From Rhodophyticola sp. CCM32 (lineage in GTDB: Bacteria > Pseudomonadota > Alphaproteobacteria > Rhodobacterales > Rhodobacteraceae): 64,000 bases of DNA. The stretch covers positions 1,860,001 through 1,924,000 of the forward strand of contig NZ_CP038492.1 in assembly GCF_004751985.1 (NCBI RefSeq). The letters run 5' to 3'. The stretch's first letter is position 1, and every line of letters begins with the position of its first letter. The notes beneath the pieces are model-generated. The model was given only the letters and a program-made list of their open reading frames with translations, did not search any database and was not told the origin of the DNA. A program made the position numbers and the translations under genes. Below are positions 33,744-43,999 of the stretch, piece after piece.

Positions 33744-34558
33744 TGTGCCAGCTCCGCGCGGATCGAATACTTGCGCACCAGCCAGTCCACGATGCCGTTG
33801 GTCGAAATAGCGATGGCCGCGATTGCAACGGCCGGAACCAAAGGCGCGCCGCGTCCGATTGAGATCGCCAGCGCATTTTCACGCACAAGCCCGCCCAGAT
33901 CGGCATCTGGTGGCTGAATTCCCACGCCCAAAAAGCTGAGTGCACTGATAAAAAGGGCGGCAAAGGCAAAGCGCAGGCCGAATTCGGCGATCAATGTCGG
34001 CGCCAGATTGGGCAGGATTTCGCGGAAGATGTACCAAGGCATCTTTTCGCCACGAAGGCGCGCAACCTCGATGAAATCCATGGCCGCGATATCTCCCGCA
34101 GCGGCGCGCAGAATGCGGAAAAACAGAGTCGTTTCCAGCACGATCATTGTACAGACAAGCGTCGTCAGAGACACCCCGGCCACAGCCAGTACAATAAGAG
34201 CAAAGATGATTTGCGGTATCGCCATGACCGCATCGACAGAGCGCCCGATGATCGCGTCAACCCACCCTTTGCGGACAGCAGCCGTGATCGCCAGCGTCAC
34301 CCCTAAAAAACACGCGACCATCGTTACAAAAGATGCAATGCCAATGGTGTAGCGCAGCCCGTAAGCAGTACGGCTGAGCAAGTCTCGCCCCAAGGCGTCG
34401 GCCCCCAGAAGATGATTGGTACTGGGTGGGGCGAAAGGTGCGCTGACCACATCGCTTGGGGAATAAGGCGCAACAAAAGGCGCAAAAACCGCAAGCAACA
34501 CCAGCGTCAGCAACATCCCAGCTGAAAGGATGAAGGACAGCGGGTAGCGCGCCATCAT
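33740..34558 (-). CDS. ABC transporter permease (DppC-type)
   Basis: A 272-residue inner-membrane permease with six hydrophobic segments. It carries the DppC family marks: HLLGADALGRDLLSRTAYGL near residue 50 and the EAA loop EVARLRGEKMPWYIFREILPNLAPT. Overlaps both neighbours by four bases, so binding protein, permeases and ATPase are translationally coupled. Length is slightly short for the family (270-300), but no domain is missing. Confidence 0.92.
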   Translation of the reverse strand: MMARYPLSFILSAGMLLTLVLLAVFAPFVAPYSPSDVVSAPFAPPSTNHLLGADALGRDLLSRTAYGLRYTIGIASFVTMVACFLGVTLAITAAVRKGWVDAIIGRSVDAVMAIPQIIFALIVLAVAGVSLTTLVCTMIVLETTLFFRILRAAAGDIAAMDFIEVARLRGEKMPWYIFREILPNLAPTLIAEFGLRFAFAALFISALSFLGVGIQPPDADLGGLVRENALAISIGRGAPLVPAVAIAAIAISTNGIVDWLVRKYSIRAELAQ

Positions 34559-35523
34559 GATTTTGGCTCCCGAAGACGGGGGTTAACGAGAACCGACAGG
34601 AAATCCGCCAGGAAGTTGAGGAAGATAAAGACGAATGAAAAGCACACACCGCAGGCCTGAACCAGAGGGAGATCACGGTAGGCTACGGCATCGACCATGA
34701 GCTTGCCCATGCCTGCGTAGCTGAACACAGCCTCAATCACGACAATCCCGACCATCAGATAGGCAATTGTGAGCATCGAGATTGACAGGATCGGCGACAG
34801 CGCATTCGGCAAAGCATGTTTCAGGATGATATAGCGCGGCGACAGGCCTTTGATCTCCGCCATGAGGATATAATCCGACGCCATCACACTCAGGATCGCG
34901 GTGCGGGTTAAACGCATGGTGTGGGCGATCGTGACGAACACAAGTGTCGCGACTGGCAGCGCCAGTACATATGCCCAATCGCCCAGTGACGCGCCTGATC
35001 TGATGACCGAAAGGCTGGGAAACCAACCCAGCCGGGTCGAAAATACGTTGATCAGGATGTAGCCTGTCAGGAAGGCAGGAATTGACACAAGCCACATTGA
35101 GACAAATGAAATAACACGATCCAAAAGACTTTCGCGCTTGAGCGCTGCAAGGATGCCCAAAGAAATCGCCAAGGGTAAGGCAATGATAGCGGCAGATAGC
35201 GCAAGGATCATCGAATGCGTCAACCTGGGTAGCAGCACTTCAGCCACGGGGCGATTGGACGAAAAAGAGATACCCATGTCGCCCTGCAACATCCCTGCCA
35301 GCCAATTCCAGTAGCGCAGCGGCAACGGATCGTTCAACCCAAGTTCGGCGCGCAATTCGGACAGGGCCTCAGGCGTGGCATTTTGCCCGAGGATCGATTG
35401 CGCAGCGTCTCCTGGCAAGAGCGCGGTTCCGATAAATACCAGAACCGAAACCAGTAGCAATGAAATCAACCCGCTTCCCCCGCGGGAGATTACAAACGAA
35501 AGAAGCGGGTGTCGCACATTCAA
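34555..35523 (-). CDS. ABC transporter permease (DppB-type)
   Basis: A 322-residue permease with about six transmembrane segments and the DppB hallmarks: an early periplasmic loop (NATPEALSELRAELGLNDPLPLRYWNWL), then SIPAFLTGYILINVFS and the EAA loop LMAEIKGLSPRYIILKHALPNALSPI. The start is uncertain: the frame opens with TTG at 35523, seven bases after the binding-protein stop, and a GTG follows two codons later; neither has a strong ribosome site. Translational coupling to the upstream gene is likely, and that gene appears frameshifted. Confidence 0.9.
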   Translation of the reverse strand: MNVRHPLLSFVISRGGSGLISLLLVSVLVFIGTALLPGDAAQSILGQNATPEALSELRAELGLNDPLPLRYWNWLAGMLQGDMGISFSSNRPVAEVLLPRLTHSMILALSAAIIALPLAISLGILAALKRESLLDRVISFVSMWLVSIPAFLTGYILINVFSTRLGWFPSLSVIRSGASLGDWAYVLALPVATLVFVTIAHTMRLTRTAILSVMASDYILMAEIKGLSPRYIILKHALPNALSPILSISMLTIAYLMVGIVVIEAVFSYAGMGKLMVDAVAYRDLPLVQACGVCFSFVFIFLNFLADFLSVLVNPRLREPKS

Positions 35524-35529
35524 GTCAGG

Positions 35530-37064
35530 CTACTTGAACCAAACATTCTCGGCCGCGCGTATGCTTCCGATTGCAATCGTGCCGGGGACGTAGCCTGCCA
35601 ACTGCGTAGAAATACCTTCCGGAGTGTTTGCAAAGGCCGGGATGATGACGCCACCGCGTTCTTGCAGGACGGCTTGGGCGTTCCCAATAGCAGTCAGGCG
35701 TTCTTCCGCATCACTGGATCCGCGTGCTGTCTGTAGCAGCGCATCAAACTCAGCATCGTTGAAGCCAGTGTCATTTGCCGGAGACCCACCGGAGTAAGCC
35801 AGCGTCATGATCAGGTCGATTGTTGGGCGTCCCCCCAAAGTGTTGAGTGGAAGGGGGTTTGGGCCCAGACATTGCCCCAGTAGCCGTCGGCCGGCTCACG
35901 CTGGACTTGGATATCGATGCCAGCCGCTGCTGCGTGTTCCTTGAACAAGGTCGCACCATCCACAGCCTCTGCCCCTGCAGCATCAGAGGTTTGCAGCACA
36001 ATTGGGCCCGAATGACCCGACTGAGCATAGAGCGCCTGCGCACGATCCGGATCATAGACGGATTGCGGCACATCTGCCGAAAATTCTGCGGCGCTGGGCG
36101 GCACCGGGTTATCGTTGCCAAGGCGCGCGTGGCCACCATAGATACGCTGAATAAAATCTTCTCGGTCGATGGCCAGCTTCAATGCCTGGCGCAACGCCAG
36201 GTTATCGAAAGGTGCCCGGTCAACCATCATGTTAAAGCCTGAAAAGCCGGTGCCGGTCGAGAATTGTATGTCAACTGTTGGCAAGCTTTGCAGCAATGGG
36301 ACGGCGCGCGCATCCAGATTTCCTGCGATATGCACCTGACCGGATTGGATTGCGTTGACCCGTGCAGAAACGTCATTGGCCGCAAGCAACGTCACGGTAT
36401 CGACAAAGGCGCGATCGGTGCGGAAATATCCATCGAACCGCTCAGTTTCGAGGATTTCACCGGGCACAAAATTGGTGATGCGATAGGGGCCGGTGCCCAC
36501 GCCGTCATACGCGGTCGTACCCTCGGGAACGATTGCAAGCGAATAGTTGGAAAGCGATGGCGCAAAGAAGTAGTTCGGTGCTTTGAGCGTAAAGATGACA
36601 CGGTGGTCACCATCTGCCTCCAGCGTATCAATCGCTCCGATGATGGCGCGAGAGTTGGAACGACTGCCTTCGGCACCATGGGACATGATCGAATATATCA
36701 CATCGGCAGAGGTTACGGGCTTGCCATTGTGAAAGGACGCTTCGGGGGCCAAATTGAAGGACCAAACGCGACCCTGCTCGCTTTCTTCCCAGCTCAACGC
36801 CAGTCCGGGCCGAAGTTCGGCATTTGTACCAGAGATTTCGACCAGCGTATTGAAAACCGTCCCGCTGACAACTGCCATGTATGGTGAATTGAACGTGCGC
36901 GGGTCTAGGCTGTTGCCAGTTGACGCGCCATTGATTGCAATAACCAGATCGCCGCCGCGGTTGGCGTCTTGCGCAATGGCACTGTGTGGGGCGAGGCCAA
37001 GCAAGGTCGCTGCCCCCGTGGTAGCCAGCATGCCACGTCGGGTCATTTTGTTGGAAAATGTCAT
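35530..37064 (-). pseudogene. ABC transporter periplasmic peptide/osmolyte-binding protein, frameshifted
   Basis: A DppA-family (SBP_bac_5) binding protein. The first frame (37064 to 35811) codes for 417 residues with a twin-arginine-like leader (MTRRGMLATTGAATLLGLAPHSAIA, likely Tat or Sec exported) and the body through YWGNVWAQTPFHSTLW. It then goes out of frame. The rest (ending VWFK at 35530) is open in another frame from GGRPTIDLIMTLAYSGGSPAN. The two join if one G is added to the run of six Gs read at 35831-35836. So it is either a real pseudogene or a base-calling error; the repaired protein of about 510 residues is full length. The ATG at 37064 follows GGAG. First gene of the importer operon; an operator-like palindrome lies 58 bases upstream. 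Confidence 0.85.
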
Positions 37065-37121
37065 AGCGTCTCCATTTGCTTCCGTTTTTCTGACATTGCT
37101 GTTGGATAGATATTTGCAGCG

Positions 37122-37145
37122 ATCATGTTCATTATTGTACATAAT
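37122..37145. promoter_or_regulatory. 24-bp palindrome, operator site 1 (ABC importer operon)
   Basis: On the plus strand the arms are ATCATGTTCA and TGTACATAAT with a TTAT spacer; 8 of 10 arm positions are self-complementary. Read on the gene's strand it shares ATGTACAATAATG with site 2 at 43234. It lies 58-81 bases upstream of the binding-protein start. Probably bound by the TetR regulator at 43269. Confidence 0.65.
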
Positions 37146-37333
37146 GATTTGCAGGCGATCTTGCGTTTGTCAACAGTTTTGCCGTTTTCACGATGCCTGA
37201 TCGGCCTTCTTGATCAAACCTAAGAGAAAACCCAGAAGACACGCGTCAGAAACGGCCAACATCGAACGCGCCAAGCGAAGCGGAAACGATTTCTTCTTTT
37301 GGATTGGCCGCCCATACCTTCGCGGTCATGCGG

Positions 37334-38335
37334 TCATGCGGTCATCGATGTACCTTTGCGCAATGCCGATGGCGTTATGCCAAATTTGGCGCGAAAGTGA
37401 CGCGAGAAGGAAGATGTTGACCCAAACCCGCTTGCAAGGGCCACTTCCGCGAGGCCAAGCTCGGTCTGTTCACATAATTGATACGCAACATCGAGTTGGA
37501 GATCGCGGTAATATTTGCGCGGCGAGCATCCAAGGTGTTTGGAGAAGACGCGTTCAAGCTGTCTTTGCGATATGTTGTGGGTTCGGGCGATATGTCCAAG
37601 GGCCAGTGGCGCGTCGATGTTCTGGCTCATCTGCCGAACAACGGACCGAAGCATACTTGGAAGATGGCGCAGCCGGTTCTCCAATGCGCCGGGCTGAACG
37701 CTTGTTGCTTGACGTGGGAACGAGACAAGCGTGTGGTCGCAGAACAACTTTGCCGTTTGGGTGCCAAATTCGCTTGCAAGAAAATCGATCATAAAATCCA
37801 GCGTAGCCAGCTCGCCCGCACATGTCGCGACCTTGCCTGCCGAATTGAACAAGGTGTTCGTGACCTGTAGCGAAAGATTGCGCTCGGCAAAGGCAGCCTC
37901 GGATGCCCAATGCACAACACATTCCGCAGCTGGAATTGCATGTTCTTCAGCCATAACCCATGTGGCCGCTCCGATGCTCGCGATCCGTATCCCGTTGCGC
38001 TTGCTGGTGCGGATCAGGCGCCGCAGATCGTCGCGCAGCTCAATCGGGACATCCAGACCACAACATAAGAAAATCATACTTGGACGGTTCAGGGTCGACA
38101 TGCGCGCCAAGAGAGCTGCGACATCGTAATTTCCAGACAGAGCAACACCGGCACGAGGATCGCAATCCTGCCGCTTCAGGTGAAGTGTTGAAACGGCAAT
38201 TTTCGCACCTTCGCATTGTGACTTTAGGAACTCAAAAGGTTCGCAAAGACACCCGACGCTGATCAGTGATGCGCCTTCAACAAGCACAATGCAGTATTCC
38301 GCCCTGCGGTCATCCGGATCGACGTCATATGTCAT
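37334..38335 (-). CDS. GlxA-type AraC family transcriptional regulator (DJ-1/PfpI domain)
   Basis: A 333-residue regulator. The N-terminal DJ-1/PfpI-like domain (about residues 15-190) contains the family segment IRIASIGAATWVMAEEHAIPAAECVVHW; here the usual nucleophile-position Cys is replaced by Ala (GAATW). The C-terminal AraC helix-turn-helix pair (about 225-325) reads LGHIARTHNISQRQLERVFSKHLGCSPRKYYRDLQLDVA and EVALASGFGSTSSFSRHFRAKFGITPSALR. GbdR, CdhR and other regulators of glycine betaine, carnitine and choline catabolism have this architecture, which suits the sarcosine oxidase context. It overlaps the soxG stop by four bases (ATGA), so it is the last gene of the sox operon. Confidence 0.85.
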   Translation of the reverse strand: MTYDVDPDDRRAEYCIVLVEGASLISVGCLCEPFEFLKSQCEGAKIAVSTLHLKRQDCDPRAGVALSGNYDVAALLARMSTLNRPSMIFLCCGLDVPIELRDDLRRLIRTSKRNGIRIASIGAATWVMAEEHAIPAAECVVHWASEAAFAERNLSLQVTNTLFNSAGKVATCAGELATLDFMIDFLASEFGTQTAKLFCDHTLVSFPRQATSVQPGALENRLRHLPSMLRSVVRQMSQNIDAPLALGHIARTHNISQRQLERVFSKHLGCSPRKYYRDLQLDVAYQLCEQTELGLAEVALASGFGSTSSFSRHFRAKFGITPSALRKGTSMTA

Positions 38336-38844
38336 TCCAGGTGATGTGCACAGGACAGCAGGCTTTGTAGCATCGCTTGGCCATGTGCGCGGCCAACATG
38401 AATGCGGAAGCTTTGCGGGTTCTTATAAGGGTACAAAAAGACCCCCATACCAAACAAAAGCCGCGCAACAGATCGCGATGGCACCGCGAGTGACACCTCC
38501 CCTCCCCGTTTCAATAGCTCAAAGGCATTAGGCCCCGAAATATCATACACGCTATAGGCATCTGTCGCATCCGATACCGCCTGCTCCAAATCGTCGTGCC
38601 AGCCGTCTTGGGGCACTTGATCGTGATCCACCAGAAGGACCCGATCACGCCGGATTGCAAGGGCATAGGGATCCTGTGATACCACATCGGGCCATCCCGA
38701 AGCGTCTTTGAACTGTTTTAATATGCGCGGCCCCGAAACGAGCGTTTGACGCTGGATGGGTGCCAGCGCAATCGTCACGCCGACCGCCGTCAGGGGCAAG
38801 GTGGCGTCGTCAATGAAATCCCATTTATGCCGATCATCACGCAT
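38332..38844 (-). CDS. soxG: Sarcosine oxidase gamma subunit
   Basis: A 170-residue protein matching the heterotetrameric sarcosine oxidase gamma chain in length, position and pattern (DAYSVYDISGPNAFELLKRGGEVSL and LLFGMGVFLYPYKNPQSFRIHVGRAHG), which is an aminomethyltransferase-fold fragment. The subunit holds the complex together beside the alpha chain. It overlaps soxA by eight bases upstream and the GlxA regulator by four bases downstream, so the order is soxB, soxD, soxA, soxG, regulator. The sequence is divergent, hence moderate confidence from sequence alone and higher from context. Confidence 0.8.
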   Translation of the reverse strand: MRDDRHKWDFIDDATLPLTAVGVTIALAPIQRQTLVSGPRILKQFKDASGWPDVVSQDPYALAIRRDRVLLVDHDQVPQDGWHDDLEQAVSDATDAYSVYDISGPNAFELLKRGGEVSLAVPSRSVARLLFGMGVFLYPYKNPQSFRIHVGRAHGQAMLQSLLSCAHHLE

Positions 38845-41634
38845 TCAGCTTGCCTCCTTCGGGATCATAAAAGCAGGGCGCACAAACGACTGCTTCGACG
38901 CTTTTGCCAAGATGCCAGGCGCGGATGACCTCGCCGTGCCGTTCCGCGCCGCGCTCCAACAAACCCAAGGCGATGGGCCGGCCAAGCGTCGGGCTGTCAT
39001 AGCTGGACGTGACAATCCCTATTGAGGCAGGTTGTTCACCGCCCGTCACCAAATGAGCTCCCGTCGCCAGAGGTTCGGCATTTTCTTGCACTTCAAGACC
39101 CACAAACTGGCGGCGGTTTGTATCGTTGGCCACATCCGTATGCAGCCCCCGATCCCCAACAAAAGCCGCGGTCTTCTTTTGGCGCGGTAGGTCAAATCCC
39201 AGATCGTGCGGCATGGTTTCACCGTCAGTGTCCTTGCCAATAATCAGGTATCCCTTTTCGGCGCGCAAAATTGACAGGGCTTCAACGCCCAATGGGCCAA
39301 CACCAAGTGGCGCACCAGCCTGACTAATCGCCCGCCATAGATTTGCGACCGCAGAGGGTTTGGTCGATATCTCGAAACTTGTGTCACCCGTGAAACTGAC
39401 CCTCGCAATACGCAATGGCGCGCCTGCGAATTCCGTTTCGCGGAACGTCATATGGCTGAATGCCTCCGCGGACAGGTCGATACCTAAGTTCAATGCCCCA
39501 ACCACTGCGCGGGCTTGTGGTCCTGTGACCGTAACCGTGCTCCAATTCTGACTCATGTCATGGACGAATATTTTGTCGGGGTCATTGCCGTCTTGCCGCC
39601 AGGATTCCAACGCCATGCGCACCCCGTCAACATGCGAAGACGAACACGAGATAACGAAGCGGTTCAGCCCCAATCGGGCGACAACACCGTCATCATAAAC
39701 CGTGCCTTTTTCGGTCAGCATAAAGCCGTACCGGATCGCTCCTGGTTTGAGTGTTTTGATAGTGTTGTAATATATGAAGTTCACGAAGGCTTCGGCGTCC
39801 GGCCCCATAACTTCAATCGAGCCCAGCGGTGACGCGTCCAAGATCCCGCCCGTTGTGCGCGCCATGACCACTTCGTCACGTATATGCTTGGCGGGGTCGC
39901 TCGATCCATACCAACCCGGACGCAGCCAGCCACCATATTCCCCAAGTGCTGCATCCGCGGCGCGATGGATTGGTTCCAGCTCTAAGCGTTTAAGCGGATG
40001 AAAAAGCTGCCCGCGGTGATGCCCATGATAAATCTCAAGCGGAATAGGTACAAAGGGCGGGCGGAAGGTGGTTGTGCCAACCTCTGGAATTGCGCGGCCC
40101 TGAATTGCCGCCATTGCCGCCAAACCGGCCATGTTCGATGTCTTGCCCTGATCAGACGCCATACCCAGCGTCGTGTACCGCTTTAGATGCTCAACCGAGA
40201 CGTAATTCTCCCGCGCAGACAACTCGACATCCTTGAGCGTGACATCGTGTTGGAAATCGATCCATAGACGCCCCTTTCCGCCCGGTTCGGGCCAAAGCGG
40301 CGTGATCGCGTAGGTGTTTGTGACTGGGTCTGGCTTTCGCGCTAAACTGACGGCCCGTGCCTCCTCCAAAGCCGCGTTCAGATCAAATGTGCCATTGGCC
40401 GCGCCAACTGCGAACATTCCGTCCGGTGCCTTACTGGGGACGAAGGCCTGCTTGGCGTCGGACCAATCAAGTTTCCCCCAGCGTGTCGCCATAAATGAAC
40501 AATTGGCGTCAACCCGCCTGAGACAAGCACACTGTCAACCGCGTGGAATTGCCCGGCCACCTCTACACCTTTCAACAGCTTCCGCCCCACGGCGCGCATC
40601 TCTCCCAATGTCGGGTCCAAAACCAGAACCCGCGCGCCTGCGGCCTCCAGTTGGCCAATAATGGGCTCCGCAAAGTTGTTGTTCGACAAGACCGCAATTT
40701 CGCGTCCGGCCAAGACGCCATAGCGGGCCAAAAATTCGCTCGCGCCGGTCAAAGACATCACGCCGGGGCGGTCATTATTGGCAAAGGTGATTGGCCGGTC
40801 CAACGCGCCCGTTGCCATAATCATTCGCCCTGCCCGCATGCGGATCAGGCGTGGTGCCGCGCCAAAGCCATTGTTCTGCACCAATCCGACCAATCTGTGA
40901 TCAAACACACCAAAGGCGGTTGTCGATGCAAGGATGCGCCCCCCTGCAGTTTGGATCGCCGCGATTTGTGCCGCAACCCAATCCTTGGGCGCAGTTCCAT
41001 CAATGCTGCCAGCCGCATACAGTCCACCACCCATCTCTGGGTGGTCATCAACCAGCACTGCGTTTTGTCCACTTTCAGCAGCCGCCCGCGCCGCGACCAG
41101 ACCAGCAGCGCCGCCACCGATCACCAAAACATCGCAAGCCTCATGGACCTGATCGGAGGTGAAATTGTCCAACAACTCCGGGTTCAACGTGCCCAAACCC
41201 GCCATCTTGCGGATCATGGGTTCAAACAAGTGCCAGTCCGGCCACATGAAGGTTTTGTAATAGAATCCAGCACTCAGCCAGCGATGGAACAAATCCAATC
41301 CACCTTTGATGTCAAAAAGCGCCGAAGGAAACGCATTGACCGAACGCGCCGACATACCATCTGCCAAGGGCGTTGTTGTGGCGGGACAATTAGGCAATTC
41401 GCGATTGTTCAACGTGACATTGAAGATGGCATTCGGATCATCAAACCAAGCCCCCCAAACCCCACGAGGCCGGTGGTATTTAAAGCTTCGGCCGACGACA
41501 CGCACACCATTGGCCAGCAAGGCAGAGGCAAGCGTATCCCCTTCAAATCCAGTATAGGATGTGCCGTCGAACGTGAAACCAAGCGCCCTGGAGCGGTCAA
41601 TCAATCCAGCATTTGAAACGCGGTGTGAGGTCAT
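38837..41634 (-). pseudogene. soxA: Sarcosine oxidase alpha subunit, split by a single-base frameshift
   Basis: The large subunit of heterotetrameric sarcosine oxidase, which with SoxB converts sarcosine, O2 and tetrahydrofolate to glycine, H2O2 and methylene-THF. Part 1 (41634 to about 40479) has the 2Fe2S-like N-terminal fold with no clear cluster cysteines, then the NAD-binding VLVIGGGAAGLVAARAA. Part 2 (to 38837) starts at GKLDWSDAKQAFVPSK and has the folate-binding aminomethyltransferase domains (GILDASPLGSIEVMGPDAEAFVNF, and a GcvT C-terminal part). The two join if one G is added to the run of five at 40475-40479 (HAGG to GKLDW). The repaired length, about 930 residues, is close to the family's 960-1000. 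Otherwise intact. Confidence 0.88.
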
Positions 41635-41921
41635 GCGCTGGCTTCCTTTGTCCCGACATCGCGAAAGGATGTGGCACCTATGACAGCCATCGTGACCGAA
41701 TGGCGCTCAAGCAGGAACACCTCTTGGCACGGCAAGTGCATCCAGATTTCGCGCACATGGCCGTGGTCATTGCGTTGCGTGTACAGATACTCCGACCAAT
41801 CCTTTGCCGAAACTTCTGCCTCGGAACCGGCTGTGTCAGGCCGCACTTTTCCTGCCTCACCAGCAAAATGAAATTCACGCTCATCACGGTCGCCACAAAA
41901 GGGGCATGGGAAAAGTTGCAT
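41631..41921 (-). CDS. soxD: Sarcosine oxidase delta subunit
   Basis: A 96-residue zinc-binding subunit. Its N-terminus MQLFPCPFCGDRDEREFHFAGEAG gives the Cys-x2-Cys plus His ligands, and HLPCQEVF gives the last Cys; these four are the known zinc site of SoxD. The family's ending YLYTQRNDHGHVREIWMHLPC is present. Its stop overlaps the soxA start by four bases, and it starts 12 bases after soxB. Confidence 0.93.
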   Translation of the reverse strand: MQLFPCPFCGDRDEREFHFAGEAGKVRPDTAGSEAEVSAKDWSEYLYTQRNDHGHVREIWMHLPCQEVFLLERHSVTMAVIGATSFRDVGTKEASA

Positions 41922-41932
41922 ATCTTCGGTCC

Positions 41933-43186
41933 TTAATGCGCGATGCCGGATGCGGCACCTTCGTCGATGAGCCTGCCAGTGATAAATCTGTCCGGATCAA
42001 ACGGGCGGCTGATGTCGTGGTGCGTGCCGGTGGCCAAAATATGTGCAAATAAGGTGCCACCAGCGGGGATCGCCTTGAACCCACCCGTGCCCCAACCGCA
42101 ATTGACATAAAGCCCCTCCACACCGGACGGCCCAATGATCGGACTACTGTCAGGGGTTACATCTACAATGCCAGCCCAATGCCGCAGCAATTTCACCTTG
42201 GCCAAAGCTGGAGCCATTTCGACCAGACCGCCCAAAACGGCTTCTTGGATCGGCATATTCCCGCGCTGTCCGTAAGACGGGACCCTGTCCAGCCCACCGC
42301 CAATGACAAGCCCGCCTTTGTCGGATTGGCTGAAATAAGTGCCATAGGGCGGACAAAACGCCACCGTGTCGATCACCGGCTTCATCGGCTCAGAGACAAA
42401 CGCCTGAAGCGCAAATGACGTGATCGGCAACGTGTATCCTGCCAGTTTTGCCAGAACAGACGAATGGCCTGCGACCGCTGCACCAACAGCGCCGCCGCGT
42501 ATCTCGCCTTGGGTTGTCGCGACGCCAACACAACGCCCCCCTTCGGTGATCACATCCGTGACTTCGCAGTTTTGAATGATATCGACACCCAACGCATCCG
42601 CTGCACGCGCATACCCCCACGCAACGGCATCATGACGCCCCGTTCCGGCACGTCCCTGCCACACAGCACCGTGGATGGGAAAACGTGCATCGGGACTGAA
42701 GTTCAGGATCGGGGCCAGCTTCTTCACCTGATCCACATCAAGCAAGTCAGCGTCAGCCCCATTCAAACGCATCGCATTGACATTGCGGGCTGCCAATTCC
42801 ATCTCGGGCTCGGAATGCGCCGTAACAACCATGCCGCGCTGAGAAAACATGACATTATAATTCAGCTCGCGCGAAAGCCCTTCGTACAGCTTTACAGACA
42901 GATCATATAACGCTGTGCTTTCGGGGTAGTAGTAGTTGGAACGGATCACTGTTGTGTTGCGTCCGGTGTTGCCGCCGCCAAGCCATCCTTTTTCGATCAC
43001 CGCCACATTGGTCACGCCGTGGTTTTTGACGAGATAATAGGCTGTTGCCAACCCATGCCCGCCGCCGCCAATGATTATAACGTCATAGGTGGCACGCGGT
43101 TTGGGTGACCGCCAAGCCGGACCCCAGCCCTTCTGGCCTCGCAGTCCTTCGCGTAGTAAGTTGAATGCTGAGTAGGTCTTGGTCAT
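41933..43186 (-). CDS. soxB: Sarcosine oxidase beta subunit
   Basis: A 417-residue FAD-dependent subunit of the DAO family; it holds the non-covalent FAD and the covalent FMN shared with SoxA. The N-terminus is the usual KTYSAFNLLREGLRGQKGWGPAWRSP, followed by the dinucleotide motif VIIIGGGGHGLATAYYL and EKGWLGGGNTGRNTTVIRSNY, and the C-terminal PSGVEGLYVNCGWGTGGFKAIPAGG. I chose the ATG at 43186 (MTKTYSAF), after AGGATCGAA; a TTG six codons upstream is possible but less likely. It leads the five-gene sox operon, divergent from the TetR gene with the operator in between. Confidence 0.94.
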   Translation of the reverse strand: MTKTYSAFNLLREGLRGQKGWGPAWRSPKPRATYDVIIIGGGGHGLATAYYLVKNHGVTNVAVIEKGWLGGGNTGRNTTVIRSNYYYPESTALYDLSVKLYEGLSRELNYNVMFSQRGMVVTAHSEPEMELAARNVNAMRLNGADADLLDVDQVKKLAPILNFSPDARFPIHGAVWQGRAGTGRHDAVAWGYARAADALGVDIIQNCEVTDVITEGGRCVGVATTQGEIRGGAVGAAVAGHSSVLAKLAGYTLPITSFALQAFVSEPMKPVIDTVAFCPPYGTYFSQSDKGGLVIGGGLDRVPSYGQRGNMPIQEAVLGGLVEMAPALAKVKLLRHWAGIVDVTPDSSPIIGPSGVEGLYVNCGWGTGGFKAIPAGGTLFAHILATGTHHDISRPFDPDRFITGRLIDEGAASGIAH

Positions 43187-43233
43187 TTCGATCCTGAATG
43201 GCAAATTTCAAGCCTACGTTAGTGGACAACATT

Positions 43234-43257
43234 TTAATGTACAATAATGTACTTAAA
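43234..43257. promoter_or_regulatory. 24-bp palindrome, operator site 2 (between soxB and the TetR gene)
   Basis: Arms TTAATGTACA and TGTACTTAAA around an ATAA spacer, 8 of 10 arm positions complementary. It shares ATGTACAATAATG with site 1. It begins 48 bases from the soxB start and ends 12 bases before the TetR start, so a bound protein would block both divergent genes and the TetR gene would regulate itself. Confidence 0.7.
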
Positions 43258-43268
43258 GGAAGGGCGAG

Positions 43269-43928
43269 ATGGGGACCGAAAAAGAAGCACGGGTACGGGG
43301 CCCTGGCCGCACAACGCGTGAAGACTGGATGCAGATCGCGCTGGATACGCTCATTTCCGACGGCGTAGAGGCTGTTAAAGTCCTTGCTCTTGCAGAGAAA
43401 CTGAAGTGCGCGCGGTCCTCCTTTTATTGGTACTTCAAGAATCGATCTGACTTATTGGACAGCCTTCTTGACCATTGGCAGTCAACCAATACCGACGCCC
43501 TCGTCCGCGCGGCCAACCAACCCGCTGACAGTATCAACTTTGCACTTGGCCATCTGTTTTCCTGCTGGGTGAACGACGGAAAATTTGACACACGCCTTGA
43601 TTTTGCAGTGCGCGACTGGGCCAGACGGTCCGGCACTGTGCGCCGCGCTGTCGATATCTCGGATGCCTCGCGGATTGCGGCGGTGGCGAACATGTTCGAG
43701 CGGTTTGAATACCCGCGAAATGAAGCAGATGTGCGCGCGCGCATCGTCTACTTTACACAGATTGGGTATGACGCGTTGGATCAGCGTGAAAAGATCGAAG
43801 ACCGAGCCGCCCGCAGCCGCGACTACCTGTTTTGCATGACCGGTCAAGAGCCATCTGAAGCGGAGATATGCGCACTCAAAGATCGCACTTTAGGGGACAC
43901 CAGTCACAAAAAAAATGTGCGTGCTTGA
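43269..43928 (+). CDS. TetR family transcriptional regulator
   Basis: A 219-residue regulator with a TetR DNA-binding domain (about residues 15-65): TREDWMQIALDTLISDGVEAVKVLALAEKLKCARSSFYWYFKNRSDLLDSLL, where the K-C-A-R-S-S-F-Y-W-Y-F-K-N recognition helix is typical. The ligand domain (70-219) has no recognisable subfamily. GGAAGG precedes the ATG. It is divergent from soxB, and palindromes of one design lie in front of it, the ABC importer and the dehydrogenase/mttB/dddP-like operon. I infer it represses these three units until a methylated amine or a product binds. The effector is unknown. Confidence 0.9.
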   Translation: MGTEKEARVRGPGRTTREDWMQIALDTLISDGVEAVKVLALAEKLKCARSSFYWYFKNRSDLLDSLLDHWQSTNTDALVRAANQPADSINFALGHLFSCWVNDGKFDTRLDFAVRDWARRSGTVRRAVDISDASRIAAVANMFERFEYPRNEADVRARIVYFTQIGYDALDQREKIEDRAARSRDYLFCMTGQEPSEAEICALKDRTLGDTSHKKNVRA

Positions 43929-43999
43929 TTGGTAGATTGATGACCCGTGCAAAAATTCTACGCTGAAAGCGCCTTATTGAACCAGCAAACCTGACAATG

